From contig NZ_BBNM01000004.1 in assembly GCF_000760595.1 (NCBI RefSeq), positions 1 to 64,000 on the forward strand: 64,000 bases of DNA, given 5' to 3'. Source of the DNA: Acinetobacter soli (GTDB lineage Bacteria; Pseudomonadota; Gammaproteobacteria; Pseudomonadales; Moraxellaceae). Shown one piece after another: positions 43,274-54,194 of the stretch. The position numbers and the translations under genes were made by a program. The notes beneath the pieces are model-generated. The model had not been told where the DNA came from. It worked only from the letters and a program-made list of their open reading frames with translations, and did no database searches. Numbering within the stretch: position 1 is the stretch's first letter; each line of letters begins with the position of its first letter.

Positions 43274-44853
43274 CCCAACAGGCATGTATTATTCATCAAC
43301 TTCATTTTGAACTTGGTTCTACAGTTCTCTTTGATCAACTTGATTTCCAATTGAATAGACACAAGCTAACAGGCTTAATTGGACGTAATGGGCAGGGAAA
43401 AAGTCAACTTTTACAATGTCTTTTAACTCAAAAAAATATTACCGGACAAGTCGCTTGGAACTGTGCTTATGCTTTTTTACCTCAACAACATCAACTCACT
43501 AATCAAACGATCGCGCAAGTATTACAGATTGAAGATACCCTCAAAGCCTTAAAACGTATCGAGTGCGGGCAAGCAACATTTGAAGATTATGATCTGGCTG
43601 AAGGTAACTGGAATTTGCCTCAATACTGGCAAGAGCAATTGAGTAAAGCGGGTTTAACCACAGCATTTGACTTTCCGGTCACAGCTTTGAGTGAAGGACA
43701 AAAAACTAAACTGGCCTTATGTCGACTTTTTAATTTAAAAGATCACTATTTGCTATTGGATGAACCGAGTAATCATCTCGATGCATCTGGTCGCGATTGG
43801 TTAATTTCCAGCTTACTGGCGCATCCTATGGGAGCACTTGTAGCGAGTCATGATCGACAACTACTCAATCAAATGCAACATATATTGGCATTGGATAATT
43901 TTGGCCTGCATGCACATAGTGGAAATTATGCCCATTACAAGCAAATTACAGATACAGTTGAAACTGCACTTGAGCTTTCGATTAATCAACACAAACGAGA
44001 GCTTAAGCAGCAAACGATCAAGCAGCATGAAACATTAATGAAGCAACAAAAAAAGCAAAGCACTGCAAAGAAAAAACGTAATAGCGGCTCCCAAGCAAAA
44101 GTAATTTTAGATTTTAAACAAAATAAGGCCGATCAACAGTTAGGACAGATCACTCGACAGCAGCATCGTCAGCTTGAATTTCAGAAAGAGGCGCTACGAG
44201 ACAAAACTTCTCGACTTGAAGTCATCAAAGCGCAGCAATTCGAATTTTCATCTACCCAACCCCAATCAGGAGAATTGGTACGTCTTAATGGTGTGTTACA
44301 TCCATACCACTGCAATCTAACCTTTCATTTTGCATTACTAGCACATGAAAAATTGCATCTATGTGGTGAGAACGGTGCTGGCAAATCGACCTTATTACAT
44401 TTGATTGCTCGTCTTCATACTTCTGATGATTCTCTTTTTTTTAAACGGGCGCGCTGTTTGTACCTTGACCAAAGATTTAGTTTCCTCGATTCAAGATATT
44501 CTGCCGTAGAAAATTTACGTTTACTGAATTCTGAATATGACGAAGGATTCTGGCGAAACAAGTTAGGTCAGTTGCGTCTGCGGGGAGATAGCACACTCAG
44601 ACCTATTGGCCAATTAAGTGGCGGAGAACAACTCAAAGTGGCACTGACGGCTCTTGCCTATCCTGCTGAATCAATTGATCTATTACTATTGGATGAACCC
44701 GAAAACTATCTCGATATTGTATCAAGGGAGCTACTTGCATGTGCAATACGCGATTTTAAAGGTGCTGTTATTTTAGTCTCACATGATGTGGATTTCGTTC
44801 GTCAATGTAGTATTCACCAAGAAATTCATATGTCAGATGTTATAAAGGCTTAA
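43270..44853 (+). CDS. ABC-F family ATPase (ribosome-associated type)
   Basis: 527 residues with two nucleotide-binding domains and no membrane segments. First: Walker A GLIGRNGQGKSQLL, signature ALSEGQKTKLALCR, Walker B YLLLDEPSNHLD. Second: LCGENGAGKSTLL, QLSGGEQLKVALTAL, LLLLDEPENYLD. The linker (about 220-310) is long, basic and helical, as in ABC-F proteins that enter the ribosomal E site. Members are translation factors or antibiotic-resistance proteins; which applies is unclear. GGAGG lies 5 nt before the ATG. The leader with hairpin and short ORF suggests ribosome-dependent control. Confidence 0.9.
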   Translation: MTQQACIIHQLHFELGSTVLFDQLDFQLNRHKLTGLIGRNGQGKSQLLQCLLTQKNITGQVAWNCAYAFLPQQHQLTNQTIAQVLQIEDTLKALKRIECGQATFEDYDLAEGNWNLPQYWQEQLSKAGLTTAFDFPVTALSEGQKTKLALCRLFNLKDHYLLLDEPSNHLDASGRDWLISSLLAHPMGALVASHDRQLLNQMQHILALDNFGLHAHSGNYAHYKQITDTVETALELSINQHKRELKQQTIKQHETLMKQQKKQSTAKKKRNSGSQAKVILDFKQNKADQQLGQITRQQHRQLEFQKEALRDKTSRLEVIKAQQFEFSSTQPQSGELVRLNGVLHPYHCNLTFHFALLAHEKLHLCGENGAGKSTLLHLIARLHTSDDSLFFKRARCLYLDQRFSFLDSRYSAVENLRLLNSEYDEGFWRNKLGQLRLRGDSTLRPIGQLSGGEQLKVALTALAYPAESIDLLLLDEPENYLDIVSRELLACAIRDFKGAVILVSHDVDFVRQCSIHQEIHMSDVIKA

Positions 44854-44875
44854 GTACATTTTGTACCTAAGCCTT
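44845..44875. terminator. Hairpin between convergent ABC-F and adhC/frmA genes
   Basis: AAGGCTTA and TAAGCCTT pair, with an inner GTAC/GTAC after one mismatch and a 5-nt loop. It includes the ABC-F stop codon. Confidence 0.55.
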
Positions 44876-44901
44876 GAGTTGGATTTAACAGACCAGAAGT
44901 C

Positions 44902-46300
<1,399 letters not shown>

Positions 46301-46326
46301 AAACAATCACTTTGCACTGATTCATA

Positions 46327-46346
46327 TACTATACCCAAGTATAGTA
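46327..46346. promoter_or_regulatory. FrmR-type operator
   Basis: TACTATACCCAAGTATAGTA: perfect 8-bp arms with a CCAA centre, 27 bp upstream of the frmR start. The AT-rich arms around a short C-containing core are typical for the FrmR/RcnR/CsoR group. Confidence 0.75.
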
Positions 46347-46493
46347 ATAAGTAAAATATAAAACTTGTAAGAAATTTATTTATGAAGAACGGAAATTTTT
46401 GATCCTTGATGTCTGACTTGATATGCTTAAGATGAAAATAGCGTTGAATTGACAATAAAAATATAAACTGATGTTCTAATTCTGGAAAATATC

Positions 46494-48047
46494 ATGTGGT
46501 GGATTCATCAAACTCAAAACTTTTTAAGATATTTTTTGATTTTAAGTTTTAGCTTGATCTCGATGGGATCACAAGCTTCACAAAGCGAGAAAAATTTGAT
46601 TGAACAAAGTACGTGGCTTAACGATCCATCTGCCCAACAAAAGATTCAGCAAGGCCTCACGGCCTATGTTGCACTCGATGATGCCTTTATTAGTATTGCC
46701 TCACGGATTTATCTGATTCGAAAGGCCAAACATACGATCGATTTGCAGTATTACATTTGGCACAATGACTTTGTGGGTCAGTTAATGCTTCACGAATTAC
46801 TCAAGGCAGCAGATCGCGGTGTAAAAGTTCGGCTTTTGATTGATGATCAAAACGGTACACAGCTTGATTCAACAATTCAGGCGCTGGCACAACATCCAAA
46901 CATTGAGTTTAAATTTTTTAATCCCTATCGATTTCGACGTTTTAGAGCTTTAGATTTTGTCTTGCGGCCATATGAGATTAATCACCGCATGCACAACAAG
47001 CTCATTGTTGCTGATGATCTGATTGCTGTAACAGGTGGACGCAATATCAGTAGTGAATATTTTGAAGCCAGCTACAAGTTTCAGTTCACTGATCTAGATA
47101 TTCTGTTTTACGGCACGGCAGCAGCGCAAGCAAAGCAGACTTTTGAAAATTTTTGGACGTCTTCCCGCTCCGTCAATGCAACACATATATTAAAAACGTC
47201 TACACCTCAAGATTTAATCAATTTACGTCAAACCTACCAAGAAAATGAACGTATTGATACGCCGACTGAAGATAAAATCAATGACGCGCAAGCAGAGCTA
47301 AATCAGCTCTTAAAACAAGGTTATACTGTAAATTGGGCCAAAGCACATTTTGTAGCCGACTCACCCAAGAAAATCTCACGGACGGCCAAAGGTCAAGAGC
47401 TGATTTATAATCAGATTTTTGCACTCATGGGCCATCCAAAACAGCATCTGGAGCTGGTATCGGCTTACTTTGTCCCTACTCAAGCCGGTGCAGATTATTT
47501 GGGTCAATTGAGTCAGAAGCGGGTCGATATACGCGTGCTGACCAATTCGTTTGCCGCCAACGACGTGGCGATTGTGCATGCATTTTATAGTCAGTATCGT
47601 CGGGAGTTGCTTCAAAACGGCATCAAACTTTATGAGTTTAAACCGATTATTGAGCGTACACGCCCAACATGGTACGAAAAAATGACCGGCCGCGTCATTC
47701 CGGCAAAAGGCAAAAAAAGCTCAAGCTTGCATGCCAAATTTTTTGATGTAGATGGGAAAGTCTTTATTGGATCATTTAATTTTGATCCTCGATCTGCCTA
47801 TATCAATACAGAGGTCGGACTAGTGGTTGAGTCGGAAGCACTGCAAGCCCAAATTCAACAGGTTTTAGATGAGTATTTACCCGTGATTGCCTATGAGCTT
47901 AAATTAGATGCTTCAGGTGAATTGATCTGGCTCGATCACCAAGCCAATGGTCAGACTATCGTTTATCGTCATGACCCGCAAACCACTCGCTTTCAGCGCT
48001 GGATTATGAAATGGGTGGCTTATTTACCAATTGAGTGGATGATGTAA
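46494..48047 (+). CDS. Phospholipase D-superfamily protein (cardiolipin synthase-like)
   Basis: 517 residues. An N-terminal hydrophobic segment (LRYFLILSFSLISMGSQAS) acts as signal or anchor, so the enzyme faces the periplasm. Two HKD motifs: HNKLIVADDLIAVTGGRN and HAKFFDVDGKVFIGSFNFDPRS. Such proteins make or hydrolyse phosphodiesters of phospholipids, as in the ClsC-like group; a specific reaction cannot be claimed. Single gene, end to end with the convergent glycosylase gene. Confidence 0.88.
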   Translation: MWWIHQTQNFLRYFLILSFSLISMGSQASQSEKNLIEQSTWLNDPSAQQKIQQGLTAYVALDDAFISIASRIYLIRKAKHTIDLQYYIWHNDFVGQLMLHELLKAADRGVKVRLLIDDQNGTQLDSTIQALAQHPNIEFKFFNPYRFRRFRALDFVLRPYEINHRMHNKLIVADDLIAVTGGRNISSEYFEASYKFQFTDLDILFYGTAAAQAKQTFENFWTSSRSVNATHILKTSTPQDLINLRQTYQENERIDTPTEDKINDAQAELNQLLKQGYTVNWAKAHFVADSPKKISRTAKGQELIYNQIFALMGHPKQHLELVSAYFVPTQAGADYLGQLSQKRVDIRVLTNSFAANDVAIVHAFYSQYRRELLQNGIKLYEFKPIIERTRPTWYEKMTGRVIPAKGKKSSSLHAKFFDVDGKVFIGSFNFDPRSAYINTEVGLVVESEALQAQIQQVLDEYLPVIAYELKLDASGELIWLDHQANGQTIVYRHDPQTTRFQRWIMKWVAYLPIEWMM

Positions 48048-48049
48048 CT

Positions 48050-48649
48050 CTAGAGCAAGCCTGTAGCTTCAAATAGTGCTGCATAAGCGTGTGCTTTTTT
48101 TTCTAATGCCAGTGGGTATGCTCTAGAAGATGATGGCATTCGATATAAATTGAATTTACGCTGTAAAAATATCGTTTGACTGGGCGTACCAATGACAGGT
48201 TTTGTGGTAGATGGCTCAAAAGACTGCATCAAGGTGTCGGTGGCCTTGTCTCCAGTGGTCACGATAGTGCTGCACACTGGAATCTGACACAGTAACTGCT
48301 CAAGATCAGTGGGTGTCACAATGTCTAAAAACTTATCCGAAGCATTGCCTTTCAATCGTTTTACTTGATAGGCCGTATCAAAAATGGCAATTCCTTTTTC
48401 TGTCAAAAAATGCCGGATTTTATCTTCATGAAAATTTTTATGTTCAAGATTTAAAAAGTAATCTTTATTATTAAAAAAGATTAGACCAAAAATACGCCAC
48501 ATGTCATTTTGATAATTAGGATAATAAAAGTCCATTTTCCAACGTTCCTTTGGAGGTGGGAAGCTACCCAACATCAATAAATTTGCGTTGACGGGTAAAA
48601 ATGGCGCGAGCGGATGTGTTTCAATCTGTGAAATTTCGTCTATGCTCAT
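48050..48649 (-). CDS. Uracil-DNA glycosylase superfamily protein
   Basis: 199 residues with LLMLGSFPPPKERWKMDFYYPNYQNDMWRIFG, the motif of a branch of the uracil/mismatch glycosylase superfamily, GIAIFDTAYQVKRLKGNASD, and a late YRMPSSSRAYP loop corresponding to the DNA-minor-groove motif. Probably removes deaminated or mismatched bases; specificity unknown. It is convergent with the phospholipase-D gene with only 2 bp between. Confidence 0.8.
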   Translation of the reverse strand: MSIDEISQIETHPLAPFLPVNANLLMLGSFPPPKERWKMDFYYPNYQNDMWRIFGLIFFNNKDYFLNLEHKNFHEDKIRHFLTEKGIAIFDTAYQVKRLKGNASDKFLDIVTPTDLEQLLCQIPVCSTIVTTGDKATDTLMQSFEPSTTKPVIGTPSQTIFLQRKFNLYRMPSSSRAYPLALEKKAHAYAALFEATGLL

Positions 48650-48770
48650 AAAGCTTAAGATATAAGTAAGTTATTGGGTATTTTAACTGATCATCGCCTT
48701 ATTTTTCTCAAGTTCAAATCGTAATTTTTAGTCTTAAATACGTTAATACAAGAAAGTGAGTAACTTTAAA

Positions 48771-49214
48771 ATGACAATTCGGTTTGTTGAAGCCAATGAT
48801 TTTGAGACTTGGTTGACTCTTTGGAAAGGTTATCAAGCATTTTATCAATCATCGATTGATGATCAAGTGACACGCAGCACCTTCTCACGTTTTCTTTCAG
48901 AACAAGAACCGGTGTACTGTTTAGTGATTGAAGATGAATCACAAAAGATCATTGGATTTGTACATTATATTTTTCATCGTAGTACATGGTCAGAAGGCAA
49001 TTACTGTTACTTACAAGATCTATTTGTCGATCCTGCACAACGAGCTTCAGGTATTGGTCGTAAACTCATCGAAGAAGTGTATAAGATTGCAGAAGAAAAG
49101 AAATGCTCACGCGTTTACTGGCTCACGCAAGAAACCAATTATCAAGCTCGAATGCTCTATGATCGAATCGCAGACAATTCTGGCTTTATTCAATACAGAA
49201 AATTATTTCATTAA
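48771..49214 (+). CDS. GNAT-family N-acetyltransferase
   Basis: 147 residues with the acetyl-CoA motif YLQDLFVDPAQRASGIGRKLIEEVYKIAEEKKCSRVYWLTQETNYQARMLYDRIA. An N-terminal GNAT core from MTIRFVEANDFETW. I use the ATG at 48771; a GTG five codons before is in frame. Substrate unknown; small amines or amino groups. A strong terminator follows. Confidence 0.88.
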   Translation: MTIRFVEANDFETWLTLWKGYQAFYQSSIDDQVTRSTFSRFLSEQEPVYCLVIEDESQKIIGFVHYIFHRSTWSEGNYCYLQDLFVDPAQRASGIGRKLIEEVYKIAEEKKCSRVYWLTQETNYQARMLYDRIADNSGFIQYRKLFH

Positions 49215-49228
49215 ACTCATCAACTACC

Positions 49229-49264
49229 GATCGCGTTGCATTCAATGAGCAGCGCGATCTTTTT
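49229..49264 (+). terminator. Intrinsic terminator after the GNAT gene
   Basis: GATCGCGTTGC pairs with GCAGCGCGATC (one G-T pair) across a 9-nt loop, then five T. Confidence 0.85.
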
Positions 49265-49274
49265 GTATTTTCAT

Positions 49275-50021
49275 TTATCCACTGAGTTTATTTACCACTC
49301 TAAGCGGTAATACTTTCATAGCCAATGCAATTGGTCGCCATGGCCACTCCGGTACGTAGGCTTTAACCGGTTCTTTTTCGATGGCCTTTACTAAAAGGCG
49401 TGAGCCAGTTGCTTCATCAACCTCAAATGGTAAATGTTTTGCGCCTTCATTCAGCTCTGTTCGAATATATCCCGGAAATATGGTCGAAACCTTAATAGGC
49501 GTATCAATTAACTCAGCTCGAATACCTTCTGCTAAATGTGCAATACCCGCCTTACTGGCAGCATAAGCAGAAAGATGCTTTGGAAGCCCTCGAATGGCAC
49601 TGACCGATGAAATCACCACCAAGTGTCCTGCATTTTGCTGTCTAAAAATTTCAACTGCAGCCTCGCATTGTGCCAAAGCTGAAATGAAATTGGTTTCTGC
49701 TGTGGCACGATTGACTTCAAAATGTCCTTTTCCTATACGACGTCCTTCTCCTACACCTGCATTTACAATAATTCGCTCCAAACGACCAAAGTCATGCTGG
49801 AAAGCTTTAAAGACTTCAAATACCTGCTGGTAGTCAGTTACATCGAGTGATCGGGTTTTTACGATAATACCGTATTGTGCCTCCAATCCTGCTTTTAATA
49901 CATCGAGTCGCTCAAGCCGCCGTGCGCAAATCGCAAGGTTATACCCTTTTTTTGCAAACTCTCGCGCCATGCCTGCGCCTAAACCTGAACTTGCACCTGT
50001 AATCAGTATTGTTTTTGCCAT
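49275..50021 (-). CDS. Short-chain dehydrogenase/reductase
   Basis: 248 residues, classical SDR: TGASSGLGAGMAREFAKKGYNLAICARR, NAGVGEG, VVISSVSAIRG and the catalytic Tyr/Lys in SAYAASKAG. The preceding gene ends 14 bp upstream, and it is the last gene of an operon with a histidine phosphatase, an APH-like kinase and an acyl-CoA dehydrogenase. It would reduce or oxidise a hydroxy/keto acid or acyl-CoA in that pathway. Confidence 0.9.
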   Translation of the reverse strand: MAKTILITGASSGLGAGMAREFAKKGYNLAICARRLERLDVLKAGLEAQYGIIVKTRSLDVTDYQQVFEVFKAFQHDFGRLERIIVNAGVGEGRRIGKGHFEVNRATAETNFISALAQCEAAVEIFRQQNAGHLVVISSVSAIRGLPKHLSAYAASKAGIAHLAEGIRAELIDTPIKVSTIFPGYIRTELNEGAKHLPFEVDEATGSRLLVKAIEKEPVKAYVPEWPWRPIALAMKVLPLRVVNKLSG

Positions 50022-50035
50022 TTAAAAAGTATCCT

Positions 50036-50734
50036 TTATATCCATGTGAGTAAGTCACGATTTTTTGCTTTTATAAAATGATGCTCATTGAGACTTAAAA
50101 GTTGTGGTTCATTCCCTACTAGTCTTAAGGTTGTTATGCTGGCATTGGTAATGGCCCAATTCAGTGCAAAGGTCCGGCTGGGATTGAGTTCGAGAATTTT
50201 TCCAGCAGCAACTGATACCACACCCCCAGAGGTGAATACGACAGCATATCTGGGCTTTAAAGCTGAAAGCTCATTACATAGTTGCGCTAAAGTTGTTTCA
50301 ACTCGAGATTTGAAATCTGGCCACGATTCTTCGTACTCGTGATGAAACCCGCCATCTGTCCATCTGGAAACTGCATTTTCAAAAATTTGCCCTAGATAGT
50401 CTCTCGGATTAGATGCTTTGGTGACCTCTTGTTTAAGTAATTCAGGTTGTTTAAAGCGTGGGTCGTAATTTGCAAATACCTGTTGATGATTAAACTCATT
50501 CCAGCCCGCATGGGTATGAATATTCGCTTCAGGAAAACACTGCTTAAGCGCACCTTGCGCCGTTTGCATATGGCGTTTCATTGTACCTGCCACCACATAA
50601 GGCGCTTCACTTAAAATTTGTTTGAAATACTGGCCCAGTAATTCTGCCTGAGACTGTCCTGTAGGAGATAACTCATCATAATTTGCTTTACCAAAGGAAG
50701 CCTGACCATGACGAACCAGATAAATTGTGGTCAT
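50036..50734 (-). CDS. Histidine phosphatase (phosphoglycerate mutase-like)
   Basis: 232 residues: catalytic RHG in TTIYLVRHGQASFGKANYDELSPTGQSQAELLG, a second His in VVFTSGGVVS instead of the usual GH, and Arg in GTMKRHMQTAQGAL. The change of the second His region to TSGGVVS is worth noting, since many phosphatases have H there. Its start overlaps the kinase gene stop (ATGA). In this operon it may act on a phosphorylated acyl intermediate. Confidence 0.85.
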   Translation of the reverse strand: MTTIYLVRHGQASFGKANYDELSPTGQSQAELLGQYFKQILSEAPYVVAGTMKRHMQTAQGALKQCFPEANIHTHAGWNEFNHQQVFANYDPRFKQPELLKQEVTKASNPRDYLGQIFENAVSRWTDGGFHHEYEESWPDFKSRVETTLAQLCNELSALKPRYAVVFTSGGVVSVAAGKILELNPSRTFALNWAITNASITTLRLVGNEPQLLSLNEHHFIKAKNRDLLTWI

Positions 50735-51852
50735 TTCTTTAAGATTCCTTGAACTTTGTGAAGATATTTGGTGTTGATCTTGCTGTGTTTGAACTTTTCG
50801 GCAGCAATTAATTTTAAAGCACGGATATGAAGTGCGTGAATCACAATCCAGAAATCCTTAAAAGCCTGATTTTTTGTCTGTTTATGAAAATATCGGTAAT
50901 AAATTTGCTGTGCAATCACAGCCAGGCGAAAAACACCAAATACCTCATAAAACGTCCAGTTCGTTGTATCTAAACCGGTCTGACGTATGTAGTAGTCCAC
51001 CACTTGTTTGCGAGTGAACATTCCTTTTAAATGTGTGGGCTGACGACGAGTCGATTTGAAAATCATGTTGTCTGTTTCTTCTACCCAGTAAGCCAACGCA
51101 TTTCCCAAATCCATGAGTGGATCGCCCAGTGTCGCCATTTCCCAATCGAGTACGCCTATCACATTTGTTGGTGACTCAGGATCAAGGATTACATTATCAA
51201 ATCGCCAGTCATTATGAATAATGCAAATTTTTGATTCTCTAGGTGTGTTGTCTTTTAGCCACTGTCGAACATATCCAAACGATGGCACATTGATGGTTCT
51301 TGCTTTTTCATAACGCTTATCCCATCCCTCGACCTGCCGCTGGCAATAGCCTTCACCTTTGCCCAGATCTTTTAACTCAGTCGCTTCATAAGGCACTTGG
51401 TGAAGTTCAATTAATCGATCCAGTACATTTCGACAGAGTTGATTGATTTGTTCTTCATTTAATTGAAGTTCCGGCGGAAGTTTTGCACGAGGTATAATTC
51501 CTTCGATACGCCGCATCACATAAAAGTCACAACCGATCACATGCGGATCTTGGCACAATGCAATCATCTCAGGCACTACTGGATAATAGGCTGCCAAGTG
51601 TTTTTGTACAAAAAATTCTCGTGCCATATCATGAGCAGATTTCGCTTTAGTACCGTTGGGTGGGCGCCGTAAGATCAGATCCACATTATGGTATTTCAGC
51701 CGATAGGTCCAGTTGGATGCGCCGCCCGTGTATTGTGTCAGCTCTACCTGTCCTTCAAGTACGATTCCTTGCTGTTTTAACCATGATTCAACCGCATGGA
51801 TGTCTAACTCTTCTCCCTCTTGAACCGAACCACCCAAATCAATAACTGACAT
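50731..51852 (-). CDS. APH-like phosphotransferase of ACAD10/11 type
   Basis: 373 residues with the aminoglycoside-phosphotransferase-like kinase fold: catalytic IIHNDWRFDNVILDP (Brenner-like HND), metal-binding GVLDWEMATLGDPLMDLG. The N-terminus (LKQQGIVLEGQVELTQYTGGASNWTYRL) and GCDFYVMRRIEG fit the branch fused to acyl-CoA dehydrogenase in human ACAD10/ACAD11 and separate in LvaA of Pseudomonas. These phosphorylate the 4-hydroxyl of hydroxyacyl-CoA. The adjacent dehydrogenase gene supports this role here. Confidence 0.88.
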   Translation of the reverse strand: MSVIDLGGSVQEGEELDIHAVESWLKQQGIVLEGQVELTQYTGGASNWTYRLKYHNVDLILRRPPNGTKAKSAHDMAREFFVQKHLAAYYPVVPEMIALCQDPHVIGCDFYVMRRIEGIIPRAKLPPELQLNEEQINQLCRNVLDRLIELHQVPYEATELKDLGKGEGYCQRQVEGWDKRYEKARTINVPSFGYVRQWLKDNTPRESKICIIHNDWRFDNVILDPESPTNVIGVLDWEMATLGDPLMDLGNALAYWVEETDNMIFKSTRRQPTHLKGMFTRKQVVDYYIRQTGLDTTNWTFYEVFGVFRLAVIAQQIYYRYFHKQTKNQAFKDFWIVIHALHIRALKLIAAEKFKHSKINTKYLHKVQGILKK

Positions 51853-51868
51853 AAATTTTCCTTATTTT

Positions 51869-53113
51869 TTATTGTGAAGGTTTCGACCGGCCATAGCCAT
51901 GTTTCGCAAGCTCTAACCGAGCAATCATGCCTTTATGCACCTCATCTGGCCCATCGGCCAATCTTAGACTTCGTGCATGAATAAAAAAGGCAGATAGCAT
52001 GGTATCGCGTGAAAGCCCAGCTCCGCCATGGATCTGGATGGCCATATCTACTACTTTTTCTAGTACATTGGGTGCAACCAACTTGATGGCTGAAATTTCT
52101 GTGAGCGCAGCCAAAGTTCCATAAGTATCCATTTTGAATGCAGCATATAAGGTAAGTAAGCGTGCTTGATCAATTGCAACGCGTGCCTCTGCGACGCGTT
52201 CGAGATTTCCGCCCAGTTTGAGCAACTCTTTACCAAACGCCTTACGTGACATACCCCGATCAATCATTAACTCGAGTGACTTTTCTGCGGCTCCAATGCA
52301 TCGCATACAATGGTGAATACGCCCGGGGCCTAATCGCCCTTGTGCAATTTCAAAACCTTGACCTGCACCGCCGATAAAATTTTCTATAGGGACTCGCACC
52401 TGATCAAAAATAACTTCTCCATGACCATGCGGTGCATCATACTCCCCAAAAACAGACAACATTCGCTGGATTTTGACACCGGGTGTATCAAGCGGTACCA
52501 GCACCATCGAATGCTGATGATGTCGATCTTTACTGGTATCAGGCGTATGTGCCATAAAAATGATAAGTTTTGCATTTGGATCACCCAAACCCGATGACCA
52601 CCACTTTCGGCCATTGAGTACAATTTCATTACCTTCAATCACCGCGGTTGCTTGCATATTAGTTGCATCACTTGAAGCAACATCAGGTTCAGTCATACAA
52701 AAAACGGAACGAATTTTGCCGTTTAAAAGCGGCATGAGCCAATCATTTTTTTGCTGCTCAGTACCATAGCGCCATAGCAACTCCATGTTGCCGGTGTCTG
52801 GTGCACTACAGTTAAATACAATCGGTGCCAAAAGGCTTCTACCTGTTAACTCTGCTATGTGTGCATACTCATGAACAGATAGCCCTGCGCCAAGCTCACT
52901 GTCGGGTAAGAAAAGATTCCATAAACCCGCCGCTCTGGCTTTGGCTTTCAATACTTCAAGCTGCTCTGGCCAAACCCAAGTCGTCCAGTCGCCGTTGGGA
53001 TTCATTTGATGTACATCATCCCAAAACTTTAATTCAATCGGTTCTATTTCGTTATGAATGAAGTCTCGTGTTCTATTCACAAAATCTTGAGCACGCTCTG
53101 AAAGTTTAAACAT
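51869..53113 (-). CDS. Acyl-CoA dehydrogenase of ACAD10/11 type
   Basis: 414 residues. Family blocks: FCMTEPDVASSDATNMQ, RKWWSSGLGDPNAKLIIFM, GRLGPGRIHHCMRCIGAAEKSLELM, and the C-terminal IQIHGGAGLSRDTML with LRLADGPDEVHKGMIAR. The position of the usual catalytic Glu (EGT) is occupied by ADGPDEVH, as in ACAD11 and LvaC. Those enzymes act with the kinase to rearrange phosphorylated 4-hydroxyacyl-CoA. First gene of the operon, divergent from LysR. Confidence 0.9.
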   Translation of the reverse strand: MFKLSERAQDFVNRTRDFIHNEIEPIELKFWDDVHQMNPNGDWTTWVWPEQLEVLKAKARAAGLWNLFLPDSELGAGLSVHEYAHIAELTGRSLLAPIVFNCSAPDTGNMELLWRYGTEQQKNDWLMPLLNGKIRSVFCMTEPDVASSDATNMQATAVIEGNEIVLNGRKWWSSGLGDPNAKLIIFMAHTPDTSKDRHHQHSMVLVPLDTPGVKIQRMLSVFGEYDAPHGHGEVIFDQVRVPIENFIGGAGQGFEIAQGRLGPGRIHHCMRCIGAAEKSLELMIDRGMSRKAFGKELLKLGGNLERVAEARVAIDQARLLTLYAAFKMDTYGTLAALTEISAIKLVAPNVLEKVVDMAIQIHGGAGLSRDTMLSAFFIHARSLRLADGPDEVHKGMIARLELAKHGYGRSKPSQ

Positions 53114-53200
53114 TTTTATTCCTAATTCGTTGTGTTTATCCTTTACTCACCATAAACGTAAATTTATTATGCATGAAATGATTTTATTAAATACTTCACT

Positions 53201-54130
53201 ATGAATGAAATTCATAAGTTTGATACTGCGCAACCCTACCTAGATCTAAGCTTATTTCATCGCATTGATATCAACTTATATCCACTGTTTGTTGCAATTT
53301 TTGAACAAAAAAGTATTTCGAGAGCCGCGCAAAGTTTATCCATTAGTCAATCGGCTGCCAGTCATGCTTTACAGCGTTTAAGAGTTCAACTTGAAGATGA
53401 GGTATTTATACGTCTCGGCAATAGCATGCAACCTACACCATTTGCAGAACATATCTATCCTGTCATTAAAAACGCACTGATTCTTTTTCAAAATATTAGT
53501 CAACAAAAAAAGAGTTTTGATCCGAGCCTCATTAAAACATTAAGAATTGCTATCCATGACGAGATTGAACCACTTGTTTTGCCTAAAATCATTCAGCATT
53601 TTGAGCAGATCGATCAAAATATTGAATTTAGTAGTATCAAACTCAATCGAAATACCATTCAAAATGATCTATTAAATCAACAGCTCGATTTTATTATTGA
53701 TGTAGAGTCGCCAACGCATGACAGCATTGGTTTTCAAGCTTTACTGAAAGATCATTATGTTATTTGCAGCCAACAATCTGTCATGAATGCTGAGATTTAC
53801 CGATCTGGTCTACATATTGGGGTGTCTTCACGCCGTACAGGTACATTGCTTGAAGATGTGTATCTTCATCGGCAAGGTATTCATCGTGAAATTTTTTTAC
53901 GTTGCCAGCATTATTCGACAGCACTCAAAATTTTAGAATATAACCGCGATGCAATATTAACTTTACCAAGTGCAGTATTGAGCCATTTGTCTTACGCAAC
54001 CAATTTGACGATTCATTCAATACCTTTTGAATTGCCCACTTTTACGATTGGTATTTATTGGTCAGATGCATTGATTGATAATTTGAGATATGAGTTTTTA
54101 AAAAAAGAAATTATTTCATTATTTACTTAG
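53201..54130 (+). CDS. LysR-family regulator of the acyl-CoA dehydrogenase operon
   Basis: 309 residues with helix-turn-helix DINLYPLFVAIFEQKSISRAAQSLSISQSAASHALQRLRVQLEDEVFIRLG and an inducer domain. It is divergent from the acyl-CoA dehydrogenase gene with 87 bp between, the usual place for a LysR activator. Start ATG chosen at 53201. Inducer likely an acyl or hydroxy acid of that pathway. Confidence 0.88.
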   Translation: MNEIHKFDTAQPYLDLSLFHRIDINLYPLFVAIFEQKSISRAAQSLSISQSAASHALQRLRVQLEDEVFIRLGNSMQPTPFAEHIYPVIKNALILFQNISQQKKSFDPSLIKTLRIAIHDEIEPLVLPKIIQHFEQIDQNIEFSSIKLNRNTIQNDLLNQQLDFIIDVESPTHDSIGFQALLKDHYVICSQQSVMNAEIYRSGLHIGVSSRRTGTLLEDVYLHRQGIHREIFLRCQHYSTALKILEYNRDAILTLPSAVLSHLSYATNLTIHSIPFELPTFTIGIYWSDALIDNLRYEFLKKEIISLFT

Positions 54131-54138
54131 GCTATTTT

Positions 54139-54187
54139 AAATGATAAATCGAGTATAGATTATTTCAACTATCTCGATTTATCATTT
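54139..54187. terminator. Bidirectional terminator between LysR and nitroreductase genes
   Basis: AAATGATAAATCGAG (54139-54153) pairs perfectly with CTCGATTTATCATTT (54173-54187), with an inner ATAG/CTAT. T runs on each side; serves both convergent genes. Confidence 0.85.
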
Positions 54188-54194
54188 TGATCAG

